Part shown: positions 11,327 to 24,055 of the stretch, in pieces
Layout: each line of letters opens with the position of its first letter
How positions within the stretch are numbered: position 1 is the stretch's first letter
From: Sarcocystis neurona
Taxonomy: Eukaryota > Apicomplexa > Conoidasida > Eucoccidiorida > Sarcocystidae
Direction of reading: 5' to 3'
Assembly: GCA_000727475.1 (NCBI GenBank)
Contig: KL647289.1
Span: 4,158,019-4,222,018, forward strand
DNA: 64,000 bases
The notes under the pieces: model-generated
The model's database searches: none
The model's input: only the letters and a program-made list of their open reading frames with translations
Told to the model about the DNA's origin: nothing
Made by a program: the position numbers and the translations under genes

Positions 11327-14300
11327 ATGTTGGAGAGCCCGCAGCTGCCTCTAACCCCAACAGACGCACGACCAACAGCAGCAGTCGCTGCGCAATTTGC
11401 TGCCGGAAGCTCACCGGAAGGGACAGCCTATTCTGCACAACACGACATTACACGTGGTACCGCAAAGTTTGCCGTCTCATGCAACACGCAGGAACTGCTT
11501 CTCCTGAGACGTTCGTCCCCTTCGGCGGGCACGTCTGCCGCTGCTGAACCCACGCAAGTTTCGGATGCCTCCCGTCATGTTCCGGTTGCTCGGCCTTCTG
11601 CTGGAGTTGTTCGAGATACAGGAACATTAACGGCTACCGCTGCAGCTGTGTCCGGCGACCTTGAACCTGCCGCGTCTTCTGCTGCTACCTTCGCTGCTAC
11701 TCCTCCGCCTCCTTTTGTATCTGCCCTCCGGAACGCTGTTGTTCCACTTGCCTTTTTGGGCGCCCGTGTGGGAGATACCGGGGCTGTAGTGCTCGATTCA
11801 CCCCTAGAAATGAGAGCCCCGCTTCCACAGCCGGTGCAGTCTGTGCTACACGCTTTAGCAGGAGCAACTGGAGCTTTGCTTTCAATGGTCTGCGTCTATC
11901 CTCTTGATTACTTGCGAACGGTTCAGAGCGTCACGGCAGGAGGGAGTGACTCCTTCCCAACACTTGCAAAGAAAGTTGTGTCTAGAGAAGGATGGCAGGG
12001 TTTGTATCGAGGACTAAGGAGTGCTCTTTGGGGCATGGTCGTCAGCTGGGGTGTCTATTTCTTCGTGTACAACCACATGAAGAAAAATCGGTAGGAGAAG
12101 AGGCTTCCGTGCACATGTCTACATAAATGCACATTGCTAGGTTCGTCAATCTGCATACCGCCACATACACACATATATATGCATATACATATATTCCAAG
12201 AAAAGTACTACTGCGGCTATATGAATATCATTTGTACCCCTGAGCGGCACCTATAGAGGCGATTACACGAAAATCACGGAGACGGCACATATATTTGAGC
12301 ATTGTCATGGAGAGAAAAACCCTCTTCCAGCACAGCAAGCCTGTTCTGTGCACTCGGGAGATGCCACAGAAGCGTCGCTAGATTCAATAGGTATAACAAG
12401 TTCTTTAGCTACGTGCCTAACTGTCTACCTGAGAACTTGCTCACTTATCAATGTATTTACGCATCTATCACCATCTCTCTCTCTCAATAAATATATATAT
12501 ATATATGCGTACACAGATATATTTGTATATATATGTTTACAGGTGAAGTTCCCTCTGTGCAACTCCACGGCAGTGTACGGAAGCGTGCACCGCATTGTGG
12601 ACTGCGCTTGTTCCCATCTCTCTCCGCAATTTCCCGACTACTTTCTCCCTAAAACAGCACAGTCAGAGTGCCCTTTACACGGCTGCACGCATACACTAAC
12701 GTCTTTAACAGTGCGTGTTCGCAGCCCTCTTCATTATACTCCCTTACCTCCTGTGTACATATGTATAGAAACACTACGCCTGCAGTGTGCCGGTGCACGT
12801 GTTCATTTATACGTCTGACTAGCTGATGTTGGCCAAGTGGTGTCCACCAGTGAAGCTGTAGGGTGTCAGGCTTCCGCAAGTATACTGACGTTTACACGTT
12901 TTATGCCATATGTCATCCATTGCAGGCGGCAGCGCACAAGGGAGGATGCTGTCAGCAGTTGAACTGTGCATCGTGCGACTTCTGCGGAAGCGCACATTTG
13001 TGTAATTTCATCTCCGTGTAGTCTTGGCGGGCCAGTTGTTCGGTCAGCGTTCCACACTAAAGAGGTTCCTCCTTTTTTTCCGTGTCGAAGAATCATGTAA
13101 TATCCGCCATTTGATTGAATGCCGCACTGCAGACTAATATGAACGCAAAAATGGGGTGGAGCGTTCAACTATGAGCCCTGCCCGCCATCAGCAACGCAGT
13201 GTACGTACGTTTGCAATCGAAGTCAATGTCCAACTTTTAGAAAAAACATGCCTGCATACGCGCCTACGTATAGACACCAGAGCATGTGAATACCTGCCTT
13301 TCTTCGGCTTTCCACGTACATGGCTTTACTCCGCAGAAGTACAAATGTACAGATATACAGCCAGACAAATGGTAAGGGTTGCAAAAACAAATTGTAGGTT
13401 CAGTTGCACACGAAAAGACTGAATTTTGTGCGTGTGCACGCATCCACACTTCAGTACATTTGTAGCACCGCACGTATCCCTACGTACGGCTAAGGTAGAT
13501 AAACATATTGTCGATTGGTTCTTCCGGCCCACGTTGATTTTTGCCAGCGAAGGCCGAATTGTAATTTTAGAGAAGGGCACAACAGTAGGGCATCATCTAC
13601 GGGGAACTGCTTTGACGCGATGTCCGAACGCGACACCAGTCAAAATTAGCGAACTAACCAAATAAAATGAGCTACTGGCACGTTCATCCGTACGCGACTC
13701 TCCGTGAATGTCACTGTATACGACGTAGCGGGGAGAAGCACGGCATCTATGCGAGTACGTAAAATGTACGGCCAATGGAGTCGGGAAGCGTCTGAATACA
13801 ACGTTTGGCAAGCGCACCCGCTTTCTTAAGGTGACGCAGGAGGTAGTCAGAAGCAATTGTGCCATCATACCCTCGAAACAGTTCACAGACGTGTATGTTT
13901 GACAGCTCAAACAATTGTTCATACGACTTATCCTTGTTTACCGCTGTGCAGGTATCTATACGTGTGTCCATTGGTTGGAACCTGCGATACTGGATGTCGT
14001 CTGTTTCTGTTGCTTTTGAATAGACAGTTTATTTTCGAATTCGAGGCGGACCTTGTGCTTATGTGCCCATATATGTCTATACCTATATCTATACTTCTTT
14101 TCTCTCTCCCTGTCTCTCTCTCTATATATCTTTTTATGTACACACGTATACAGAGTCCAAATCAGTCTCTCAGTACTCATCGATATAGACGTCTTTTCAT
14201 AACGTAAGCGACTTAAAAACATTTTCAGCACCTGGGCAACATCGGTTGCTTGCGGTGACGTGCTGCGACTTTTGCTTTGCAGAAATCTTTCGAAAATATT

Positions 14301-17300
14301 CGGTTTGGCAAACGTGTTTCGGGCCATAGTGGCAGGCTGCTGTTCAGCAGTTATCAGCAATCCCTGTGAGATCTTCTTACGCTCGCGCGCGCTTGAGCTA
14401 CACTATACTTTTACCTGAGCAACATTAGAGTTGAGGTTGCCGGTAGGCTGCGTCACAGGGGGACTACTAGTGGAAAAACAAGTAAGAGGGACACGCTTCA
14501 CTACCAGCACCGTAGCAGTTTTACCTGAGTGTGGACTGCACAAAACGAGAAATCGAAACGTCGGGTCGCTGCTCGGTCTGCAGAGGTGTGCGTGCGTAGA
14601 TCTTTACATGTATGTGCATATTCATCCGCGGGTACTTACCGTGCGCAGTCATTACGGTGAGAACGGTGTATACATGTATATATATGTATTCAAAGAGATA
14701 CGGGCTCAGATACAAGGATATTTTTTCAACGCAAACATCTAGCCGCTGTTGTTTTACTATTGTCTTTCTAGTTTTTAAAGAGGTGCTGGCTAATGCGCGC
14801 GTCCCTCCGCAACTGTTGCAATGGAGTGAGGAGGGCAAAAACGAAGATAGAGACATTGCTTCTTTCGCGCGTGCAAGCCGGAGGTTATGTACGCAGAAAC
14901 GTGTGGACCGTTAATGGCACATGCACGTATCCATCTAACACATACACGCACACACATGTCTACACGTAGAGATATGGCCGGAGCACGGAAGTGTATAAAC
15001 CTGTACCTGTAGAGAGATTTGTACGTGACACATAATTGTGTCTATAGATACATATATGAGTATGTATGTATATACGTGTATATTTCTATATATGCACACG
15101 CAACAGGTACGCGCAGGTACAGGTGCACACGCCTACGTGTGTGTATACATACATACATACGTACATATATATATATGTGTCCATACATACATATATATGT
15201 ATCCATACATACATATACATGTATCCATACATACATATATATGTATCCATACACACATATATATGTCTCCATACATACATATACATGTATCCATACATAC
15301 ATATATATGTATCCATACACACATATATATGTCTCCATACATATATACATACATACATACGTACATACACACATACGTACTTCCATTCATACGTACGTCA
15401 CCATACGTACACGTGTATAAGCTGTGGGCGTGAGTCATATAAAAAGGGCCACTTTGTTGCTCTGAGTGCAATTACGACAGTCCGCAACCAGCTCTGAAAA
15501 AGGTGGAGGAGCAAGAAAGAATTCAGTTTTTCACCTTTCTTCATTACTTGGTGGACCGTGGACTTGTGCGCCTGCAGTCTGGGTCGCTAACACGCGCATA
15601 AAGCTTGGGGAGGTGCGGCATAGAACAACAGTAAGCCTCAACAATCATCCGAACGCAAAGTTGCAGAGGAAGCTTCAAGCAGCAGGTGTACACAAAAAAG
15701 ATGCCTCCACCTTTAGACCATACAAATGCATATAAATGACCATGTACAAATACGCACACGTAAAAGCAAACGTAAGAAGTGCCGTCTTGGCTTTGCCACC
15801 AAATTCACGGACTGCCAGATGACTAAACAGAGAGTTCCGCAGAAACCGCTCCATGCGGGGTGCACACGGGTACGAGTAGCTCCTCACGCAACCCTCTAAA
15901 CATACGTGTATGTGCACTCGTGTATACATATGCTCTCCTTCAGCACATATATTTATATATAGCTCTCTCTCTCTATATATATATAAGTAGGGCCCGGTCA
16001 ACAGAGGTGCCTCTCTGCGGTACAGCGTGCGGGTGACTGTGCAGCGAGTTGAACTTCGCAGAAGGAAACAGCGGTGCGCGGGCATGCCACTGCGCTCATA
16101 TGCAAGCGAGGAGTAGTTCTCAGGCACAAAGAGTAGCCGTCGCTCTGTGTGGCTCTACATAGTGTCGCATGCACGTATCACTTGAGAAACCGGTGTGTAG
16201 GTAACCAGAGACGCAACAAGTTATTCTCTGCGGACGGCATCGTCTCACTGACAGCCGTTGTACAGACGTGACGGCCTGTTTTCAGCCTTCAGAGGCTGCA
16301 ACAGTTGGTATAATTTCACCAGTGTAGTCGTGCGATGCCTCTCTCCGCAGGCCTGCTTTGGGGCACTGTAACTAAAACCCCACACTTGTAGCTACTTATA
16401 ATCTACGTTTGTAGTTACTTTTCAAAAGTGAGAGTCCGCACGCAAGTGCGCTTAAGTAATTTGGCCGACCTACTTGTGGCGGTGTCTGGCGGTGTGCCTT
16501 TTGAATATAGCAGAAATACATATGTCCGTACTAAGAGGCGCTCTTGTGTACAGGTAGTTACCCGTGTATATGGAAGTATTAAGAGGTGAACGAGTATGGG
16601 CCTGCATCTCGGCACTCACGCATCCATAGCCACCTCCTTACACGTTTGGGCACCTGCAGATATGCATACACTCAAGCGAATCCACTACTACTTGTGTACG
16701 TTTATCAACCTTACGCATAACTACGTACGTACGTACACACCTACGTACACGCAAACACACATATATATATATATATATACATACCTGCATATATACAGAC
16801 CTACACATGTATGTATATACATATATTTTATATGTATACGCATAGACACACACACGCCTGCATACCTATATATTGTACATGCATATATATATATATATAC
16901 ATATAGACGTACACACACACATACACGCATGCATACACGCACATATATACGCATCCGTGCATACATACACATATACATATACCTATATAAATACAGAGAC
17001 ATACAGATGTATACAGACGTATACATATATGTATGTATATATATGTATATATATCTACATATAGACACACCCACGCACATGTTGAAACTTCCGTCAATGT
17101 ATACAAGGATATAGCAAGTGTCGCGGCTCTTTATGCGCTTTTCAAACATGTGCCTGAAAGTTCGCCCTCCGGGCGAGCGCACACGTACACAGAGGCAGAC
17201 AGCCAAGACTTCCCAACCGGACAGCAAACGAGGTGAATTCGTAGTCACCTTCCTTGCGAATGCGTGCGCAATAAGGAAAAGAAGAAGCGTGTGCCTTTTT

Positions 17301-18675
17301 TTGCAGAGCGTGTGGAAGATGATGGGACTCATGTGGCGCCGCGAGGGCCTCAGAGGGCTGATGGCTGGACTGCTGCCCTCTCTGATCCTCGTTATGAATC
17401 CCGTTATTCAAGTCCTCCTCTACGACTTCTTCAAAACTTGCATCGCAGCCTTAAAACTCAAGGTGGGGCCTACGACATCGTTCCCAACATTAGCACCGGC
17501 CGGCGCTGACCTATGCTGCGGACGGCGAGTGCAAAAAAATGTAGAAAAAGTGCAAAAAGGGTCAGAGACAGGGGATGCGAGAAAACCAGAAAGTGCGGAA
17601 GCGGAAGAGAGGTATGTATTTGTGTACACCTGGAGAGTAACACCTCGTCCTATCTACCTGTTGTTCTATCTCTCATTCTGTCTATATCTCTCTATATATA
17701 TACATATATGTATATATATATATATACCTGCTTGCACGCTACCGTGGGAAAGAAGAGGAGGACTGTGGTACGTGTACGGGGTTGGAGAACTCTGTAGAGG
17801 CACCTAAGGAGGTCGATAGCGGATTTTACAGCTGCCTTGGTCAACGCAGCTGCCGGTCTCTCTTGACAGCAGCCAACCGTACGCCGCGCGTCGATTCAGC
17901 AGTGGCTCCACGTAGCACACACGTGTTCTGCATGCCTGCTGAGTGTAGTCACGTGTAGATCTGCGGCACTCTCTTCGTAGGAAAGACACCACGGGGAGGA
18001 GGCGCTACCAGAAGGGCCACTCTGCCGCTCAGATATGACACAGAGCAAGCGACACAGAGAAGGGAAAGGTTGGCTGGCTGAAGATGACTCTCTAAGAGAT
18101 GTTGGAAGATTCCAGAGCCCTACATCTTCTTCCGCCGCACGAAGTGTCGTTTCTTTCGGCTCGGTTCTGTTTTTATTTTCCTCGCTGTCCTTCCTCTGGG
18201 TTTCTCCTTCTTTTGACGCTTCTTTCTCTGACCCATCTCATCCACTCTTTCGTGTTCACGTTTTTTCTTCTCACATTCTTACGTGTGTTCTCTCCGTTCC
18301 TTTACCCGCTTGCAACTTCTTGCTTGCTTGCGCTCCGTACATTTATTTTCGGCATCCGGCTCCCTCTCGTTTGGTCTTTTTCCGTCTTCGTCCTCGACTT
18401 CTGTTGCGCTCTTCCTCCGCGTCTCCTCTCCTACAATATATCTGCGTGAAACAGTTGTTGTTCGCTGTTCCACACAAGGTTGCGTGCTGCATGAAGCCAC
18501 TGCGGAGAGCAGCTGCTTCAGAGCGTGGCCACCGCTTTTCTAGAAGACAGCCAGTCAAGGCGTTTGCTCTCTTTCTTCACGAAACAAGGGCAAAACAAAG
18601 AATGAACGGCCCCTCTCAATACAGAATTGAGTTTTATACTCGTATTACAACTCTACATGTGTATACATGTGACCC

Positions 18676-18707
<32 letters not shown>

Positions 18708-19215
18708 ANNNNNNNNNNNNNNNNNNNNNNNNNNNNNNNNNNNNNNNNNNNNNNNNNNNNNNNNNNNNNNNNNNNNNNNNNNNNNNNNNNNNNNNNNNNN
18801 NNNNNNNNNNNNNNNNNNNNNNNNNNNNNNNNNNNNNNNNNNNNNNNNNNNNNNNNNNNNNNNNNNNNNNNNNNNNNNNNNNNNNNNNNNNNNNNNNNNN
18901 NNNNNNNNNNNNNNNNNNNNNNNNNNNNNNNNNNNNNNNNNNNNNNNNNNNNNNNNNNNNNNNNNNNNNNNNNNNNNNNNNNNNNNNNNNNNNNNNNNNN
19001 NNNNNNNNNNNNNNNNNNNNNNNNNNNNNNNNNNNNNNNNNNNNNNNNNNNNNNNNNNNNNNNNNNNNNNNNNNNNNNNNNNNNNNNNNNNNNNNNNNNN
19101 NNNNNNNNNNNNNNNNNNNNNNNNNNNNNNNNNNNNNNNNNNNNNNNNNNNNNNNNNNNNNNNNNNNNNNNNNNNNNNNNNNNNNNNNNNNNNNNNNNNN
19201 NNNNNNNNNNNNNNN

Positions 19216-19250
<35 letters not shown>

Positions 19251-22200
19251 GCACATAATTAGAGCAGGAATGCGCCAACATATTCATTGCGTGACACAAC
19301 ACGCAAGGGGGGGCTGCTGTCGATAGACGTCGTTGTAGTGGGACTGACAGAAGCATTTTCTACCTCGCTTTGGTTCCTCTGTGCCTCTGTGCTCACGCAC
19401 ATACTCAAGAGAGATATAACCCGCATGGCACTTTCCGCATGTGCGAAGCAAGTAACGTGGATATTTCTGTGTGTGTCCGGTTATACCTGAGACATCTTAT
19501 TAAAGAAATTTTGTTGGACGTGGGAGCCACCCAGGCACACTCGAGAACCTGCCGAGATCTATTGTGCAAGCGTGTGACTCGGGCCCAGCACACCCACATA
19601 CAGAGGAACTGTTGTTTCTTGTGGCTTTAATGTGATCCTCCCACATTTTCGAAAGTTGCTCTCCCACGTACGCGTATACGTGCGTCATCATATGTCCGTG
19701 CCTGTAGGGCGGGAGAGAATTTGTGTGAGTTTTCCCTACGAATGGATCAACACAGAGAATACGATACTTATCTCGATTGCACGTAAAGGGCAGTCGGTCG
19801 TGTCGCACCTGAGACGCCCTCGGTAGCCCATATATTCATGCATCTTAAACCGCCTGCAGGTGCCGTTCTGACGTGTAGTATACGCTTTTCATAAGGATTA
19901 CTCTTGTTACACAAACCTATGCATATATATGCATATATGTATGTATACATATATATACGTATATATATGTATAGACTAAGCAAGGCTAGAGCGGCACACC
20001 TGCTTGCTCGTAGAGACATATCCGTGCACCACAGGAGGGTGTTTGCATCTTGTGGACACGTGACTGAGTACACCTTTCCTTTGCTGGAAGTAATATTTCC
20101 ATGTAACGTGTGAGTTGAGTGGAAGACAAGGTTGTCACTGCGCAGCCCAGCAATATACATATATATGTATATATCAATGTGTACTCAGTTGTAAATATAT
20201 ATATATATATATATCATTTATTGCACTTTTCATCTAAGGAGATGAGCTGCATATGCGTCTCTGCCAGTGTATATTTGTGTGTAGATATCTTCGCATGCCT
20301 TCAACTCTAAGGACACCAATGTCTATACGCCTTTTTTCGCGTGTGCACTCGGCTTACACATATATGTATATATATTTATATGCGTACTGACGTGAACGTA
20401 GAGTTCATTGTGGGACGCAGTTGCGCACCACAGGGGCGACCGGACGTCGGAGGGGCCTCTGCATTCCCAGCAGTTTCCTCTTCTGCTGTTTTCTTCCCAA
20501 CGCGCCGTCTCAAAGAGGTGGCCTTCCCAACGAAAGCTGCGGTCCGAACCGCAGTTCAAACTTCAGTATCACTGCAGGTCCTGGCAACACGTAGGCAGCT
20601 GCCGCCTTCGCTGTCTGTTGTTGAAGCTCTCGTTCTGGGTAAGTGGACATCTTATGACCGCGCGCGCGGCGGAGAAGTCTAGAAAAGAAAAATGACGTGC
20701 AAGAATCCACAACCGAGGGTAGTAGGCACCGATGGTAGTAGGAGTACTGTGAAACGTCCAAGAGGGAAGAAAGGAGACCCATTCGTGCAGAGAACAAATA
20801 ACAAGGAGGACACGGTTACAGTCTGAGCGATGGGATGGTCACCAGACCTACACAGAGAGGGTCACGAGGCAGTCGAAAAGAAAGCATACATAGGTGCTGC
20901 TATTCAGAGATACGCTATTAAAAAAGGAAATACGAAGATTTGAATACTGGCACGAAAACAAGGTCTATGTATATGAACCGGCACCCACAAGTAGTTTTAC
21001 GAGCGTTGTGCACACAGTGGAAACTCGACGTGTCCGGCAGGACCTCCTGCAGCAGACGTCGGCACGCGTAGAGCAGGCACAGTACCAACACGGCTGCGGA
21101 AGTGAGAAAGGCGGTTTAAAACAGGTATATCTTCAAACAAGTTTACAGGCGAAGACGTTGCGACGAGGAAAAGTAGACGAGTCAGTCAAGACGAAGGAGA
21201 TGATGTCGTGGCAGAAAGCAAAGGGCAAACAACGAAAAAGAGAGCAGCACGAAAGAGAACTCACAAGCTCTCACCGTCAGAATTTGAAGTGCTGAAAATG
21301 TTCGCGGTATACACGAGTTACTCACGTGACCACCTGCCTGTAGACTGCCCTATTCACACGTCTGCTAATACAACTGTACACGTGAACATTCAAACACAAC
21401 ATTTAGACATTTACACGTGAGCCTATCTGCGCGTACGCATGTACAAATCAGGTTACATGTTTGTGTGTCTCTTGCAAGAGTTGGACGCACATTCTCGACT
21501 AGACATATAAATATGTTTCTACATATACGTATAGATACACACGTGTGCACACATCGACGGAGACTTGTGCGCTTTATGAACAAATGTGTATGAGCAAATT
21601 CCCACGTTCACGCCCGTTCTTGTGCACCTGCTTGTACTCCCTCCACACGTGTACACACACTTCGAGTCACACGTGCCTTCCCAACCGCGGACGTTTGTGC
21701 GTGTACATGTGGAAGTCTGCTCTCTGCATGCGACAAATGTTAAGGACGACGCATTTTGCTCTTGCTGACGAGGCACGACAGAAAACCCGGGACACGTTGA
21801 TACTCGACCCTACGTGACTGTACGGTGACGCTGACCAAACCTTGACTCGTACACATACGTTTGTGCAGATTTATGTACAGCTCTATTGACAACGAAGCTA
21901 GATCCACGTAAAAACCTCTCCACATCCTTATACATATGTTTGTGTAACCACGTATCCACACACGCATCTACGTAACCTCTTGTAGAAGCTACAAATGCGT
22001 ACTCATGTATGTACCTGTATACGTGCACACAGGTGAACAAGTGTTCACTGCCCTACACGCACGTATAGGGGGACGAGCACCACCCGTGGTTGCAGCAGGA
22101 TGCCAGTGCTGAAAGGAGCTTGTAACGTGGCCGCCCTGGGATCTCCTGGCCTTATGTGCGAAGTTCCGTCTCGCATTTGCACCCACGCCTTAGTACACGG

Positions 22201-24055
22201 CAATCACACATACACGTATACACAGATGTATGTATGTGAATGAATATATATGTAAACGTACACACTTTGGTCTATTTCACTTATTCGTCTACTTCAGTGT
22301 GGCTTTGCATTTATCAAACATCCGCGTAAACAACGGATGCTTCTAGGGATCTCTCTTCCCTTTCAGGCGTCATTGCGAAGGTGATCGCTACGACGGTGAC
22401 ATATCCGTATCTCGTCGTAAAAACGCGTGCACAGACGAAATCCTGCAGCTCAAAAGACAACACTGGTACGCTTTTAAAAGTGAACTGAACACTGAACTTC
22501 ATATATATGTATATGTAACAAACGTGTGCCCACGAATCCATCTATGTAAATGTATGTGTACATGTGTGAACGTGGGCGCGTGTGTGTGCGTCTACGTATG
22601 GACGCTGCATGTATTAGAAAGGGAACAACTTCATCTTCAGCCTCTGTCGTTACTAAAAAGTCCTAGGCAATCTTTCTTGCGGGCGTTCGAACATTAGTGT
22701 GTACATACCTACGTGTTGATACGTTTACCTGTGCCTCTCTTTTTAAACGTGTTTACCTGGATGTTCCCGCGGAAGCTAGGAGCTGTCCTAACGCGCAGGT
22801 TATCCCAATATATGCCGCCTCGCCCCGTCTGTCTTTACAATTGTTTCTCTAAAAGCTCACACACAATTAGCCACGTGTGTACGTGCAGCTGGATAGAAGG
22901 AGGCCGTGCGCGAACACATGTGTGTGAAGGTATATCAGGTAGTTCGGCACTTCTGCAGCTTCAACTGTCTTGGTAATTACTCGTACGTGTACTCCTGCTG
23001 CCAGCTACACCTCTGTTCGTATGTGCTTGCTTTCTCAAGTCTTCACACGCCGTGGTCCCTAAAATGCTGTTGTTCGCATGTCTGACCGGGGGCACAGTTT
23101 CCCACTTGGAAATACGCCTCGTTAGCGTGGGGTCCACTATGAGCTGAGAACGTCGGAGGCGTCAGTCAGGGTCTGGAACTCGACGCTTTGTCATCTTTAG
23201 GGCTTGTACTTGCGGTCACAGTACCTGTTGATTGTCCTGGCTGACGGGTCGTGTCTGTCTGTATCTCTTTCTGGTTGATCTATATAATTCCATATTTGTC
23301 TCTCTGCCTTGTCTCCTTCTCTATATATACACATATATGTATGTTCTTCGTGTTCTCTTGGATCCCAAGTTGGGCAGAAGTGATTATTCCGACGCAGGAG
23401 TGCCACGCCAGGGGCTACTGTTGGCACACGTGGAATTCTCCTTTGTTGTTGTGCAGCTGCTGCTGCAGCTGTCGACGCTGAAAACGTTGTCTCTTTTAGT
23501 AAATTAGAATACGCAGTCTCCCGCCTTTGTTTATTTGCTACACACGAGTAGCTGTATCGTGCTTTGTCTTTGTGGCTTCACGTGCGAGTTCACGTGCCGA
23601 TGAAGCCGCCACTAAGTAATTTTCGCTCCTGCTGATGCGTGATGGAAGGTGTCCACTGACGTCCCGCAGCACAGAAGAGATTAGTGCTGGCCCTCCTCCA
23701 CACGTTGCCGTAGCAGGTGCTGGAATCGCTCGCACTGCTGTTGCTTCTATTGCTAGTCCTTTTTCTGTCCGCTGTGGCTTCGCCTGTTGCTGAGTGTCCC
23801 CTGCTACTGGCGCTGCTGGTGCTTTCAGTAACGCTGCACTTGCTGCGTCTTGCTTACGCTTCAGCGTCCTTTCGCTGCCTATCGACTATCTTGGAAACGG
23901 AGGGCCCCGCCGGGCTCTTTGCCGGCTTGCAGTCGAAGCTGCTCGCCACAGGCGGTTCTTCTGCTATTATGTTTGCTGTGTACGAAAAGCTGCTCCCTTT
24001 GATGGAGCGAGCGACTGCTATAGCGATCAACAGGCTTCGCCGAAAGCCTCTCTGA
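11327..24055 (+). CDS. SLC25-family carrier, peroxisomal PMP34/SLC25A17-like, seven exons
   Basis: This is a six-helix SLC25 transporter. Proposed exons are 11327-12090, 14283-14365, 15578-15630, 17307-17462, 20578-20638, 22367-22465 and 23865-24055. All introns are GT-AG and every junction keeps phase, giving 468 residues. Residues 1 to about 167 are a variable Ala/Thr/Pro-rich extension. The carrier core of about 300 residues has three repeats: YPLDYLRTVQ with EGWQGLYRGL; NPFWVANTRIKLGE with REGLRGLMAG and then MNPVIQVLLYDFFK; and VIAKVIATTVTYPYLVVKTR with TEGPAGLFAGL. The NP-x-WV-x-NTR-x-KL, NP-x-IQ-x-x-x-YD and IATTVTYP signatures are those of PMP34-type carriers, which exchange CoA, FAD, NAD or AMP-like cofactors across the peroxisomal membrane. 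The substrate here is inferred. The ATG at 11327 was chosen because it is close upstream of dense coding. An in-frame ATG at 11243 is the alternative. A longer variant uses 17307-17611 joined to 20421-20638 (570 residues, also in phase), but the core length of PMP34 favours the short one. Confidence 0.85.
12091..14282 (+). other. Intron 1 of the carrier gene
   Basis: The donor GTAGGA follows the codons for KKN and two bases of an Arg codon. The acceptor is TTTGCAG at 14282, and the Arg codon is completed across the junction. The intron holds TA/CA microsatellites at about 12170-12195 and 12490-12535 and several short overlapping open frames on both strands, none recognisable. I see no other feature in it. 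Confidence 0.75.
15155..15345. repeat. 22-bp minisatellite with a 66-bp higher-order period, inside carrier intron 2
   Basis: The array is built of 22-bp units starting CCATACA. Three sub-types recur in the same order: one containing CATACATATACATGTAT, one with CATATATATGTAT, and one starting CCATACACAC and ending GTCT. The three-unit block occurs twice in a row, so the array has a 66-bp higher-order period. It is flanked by TACGTACA microsatellite. Because 22 is not a multiple of 3, it opens long Tyr/Ile/His-rich frames on both strands that are artefacts. Confidence 0.85.
15631..17306 (+). other. Intron 3 of the carrier gene with a TA/CA/TACG microsatellite block
   Basis: The donor is GTAAGC and the acceptor TTTTTTGCAG. 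Positions 16725-17070 are almost entirely TA, CATA, ACAC and TACG microsatellite with many short self-complementary pieces. The rest has no recognisable coding. Long Tyr/Ile/His-rich frames here come from the repeats. Confidence 0.75.
18709..19215. other. Assembly gap (507 N) flanked by (TA)n
   Basis: The run of N is bounded on the left by about 14 TA units (18681-18707) and on the right by about 14 more (19218-19247), so the assembly most likely broke inside one long TA tract. It lies in the carrier intron between the exons at 17307 and 20578. The true length is unknown, and an unseen exon cannot be excluded, although the protein is complete without one. Confidence 0.95.

Noticed and set aside
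15155..15345. Regularly spaced repeat that could suggest a CRISPR array
   Set aside because: The units are contiguous 22-mers with no unique spacers, and the DNA is eukaryotic nuclear.
15019..15497. Long Tyr/Ile/His-rich open frames on both strands
   Set aside because: They are produced by the 22-bp TATACATA-type array and have no non-repeat content. The region lies inside a carrier intron.
18035..19258. 407-residue + strand frame across the first gap
   Set aside because: Half of it is N and the rest is pyrimidine-rich intron plus TA repeat.
20894..21295. 133-residue + strand frame rich in Lys/Arg/Gln
   Set aside because: It looks somewhat protein-like but lies in the carrier intron between phase-matched exons at 20638 and 22367, and adding it is not needed and would break the repeat-3 helix. 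It could be a nested or alternative exon, but nothing supports that.
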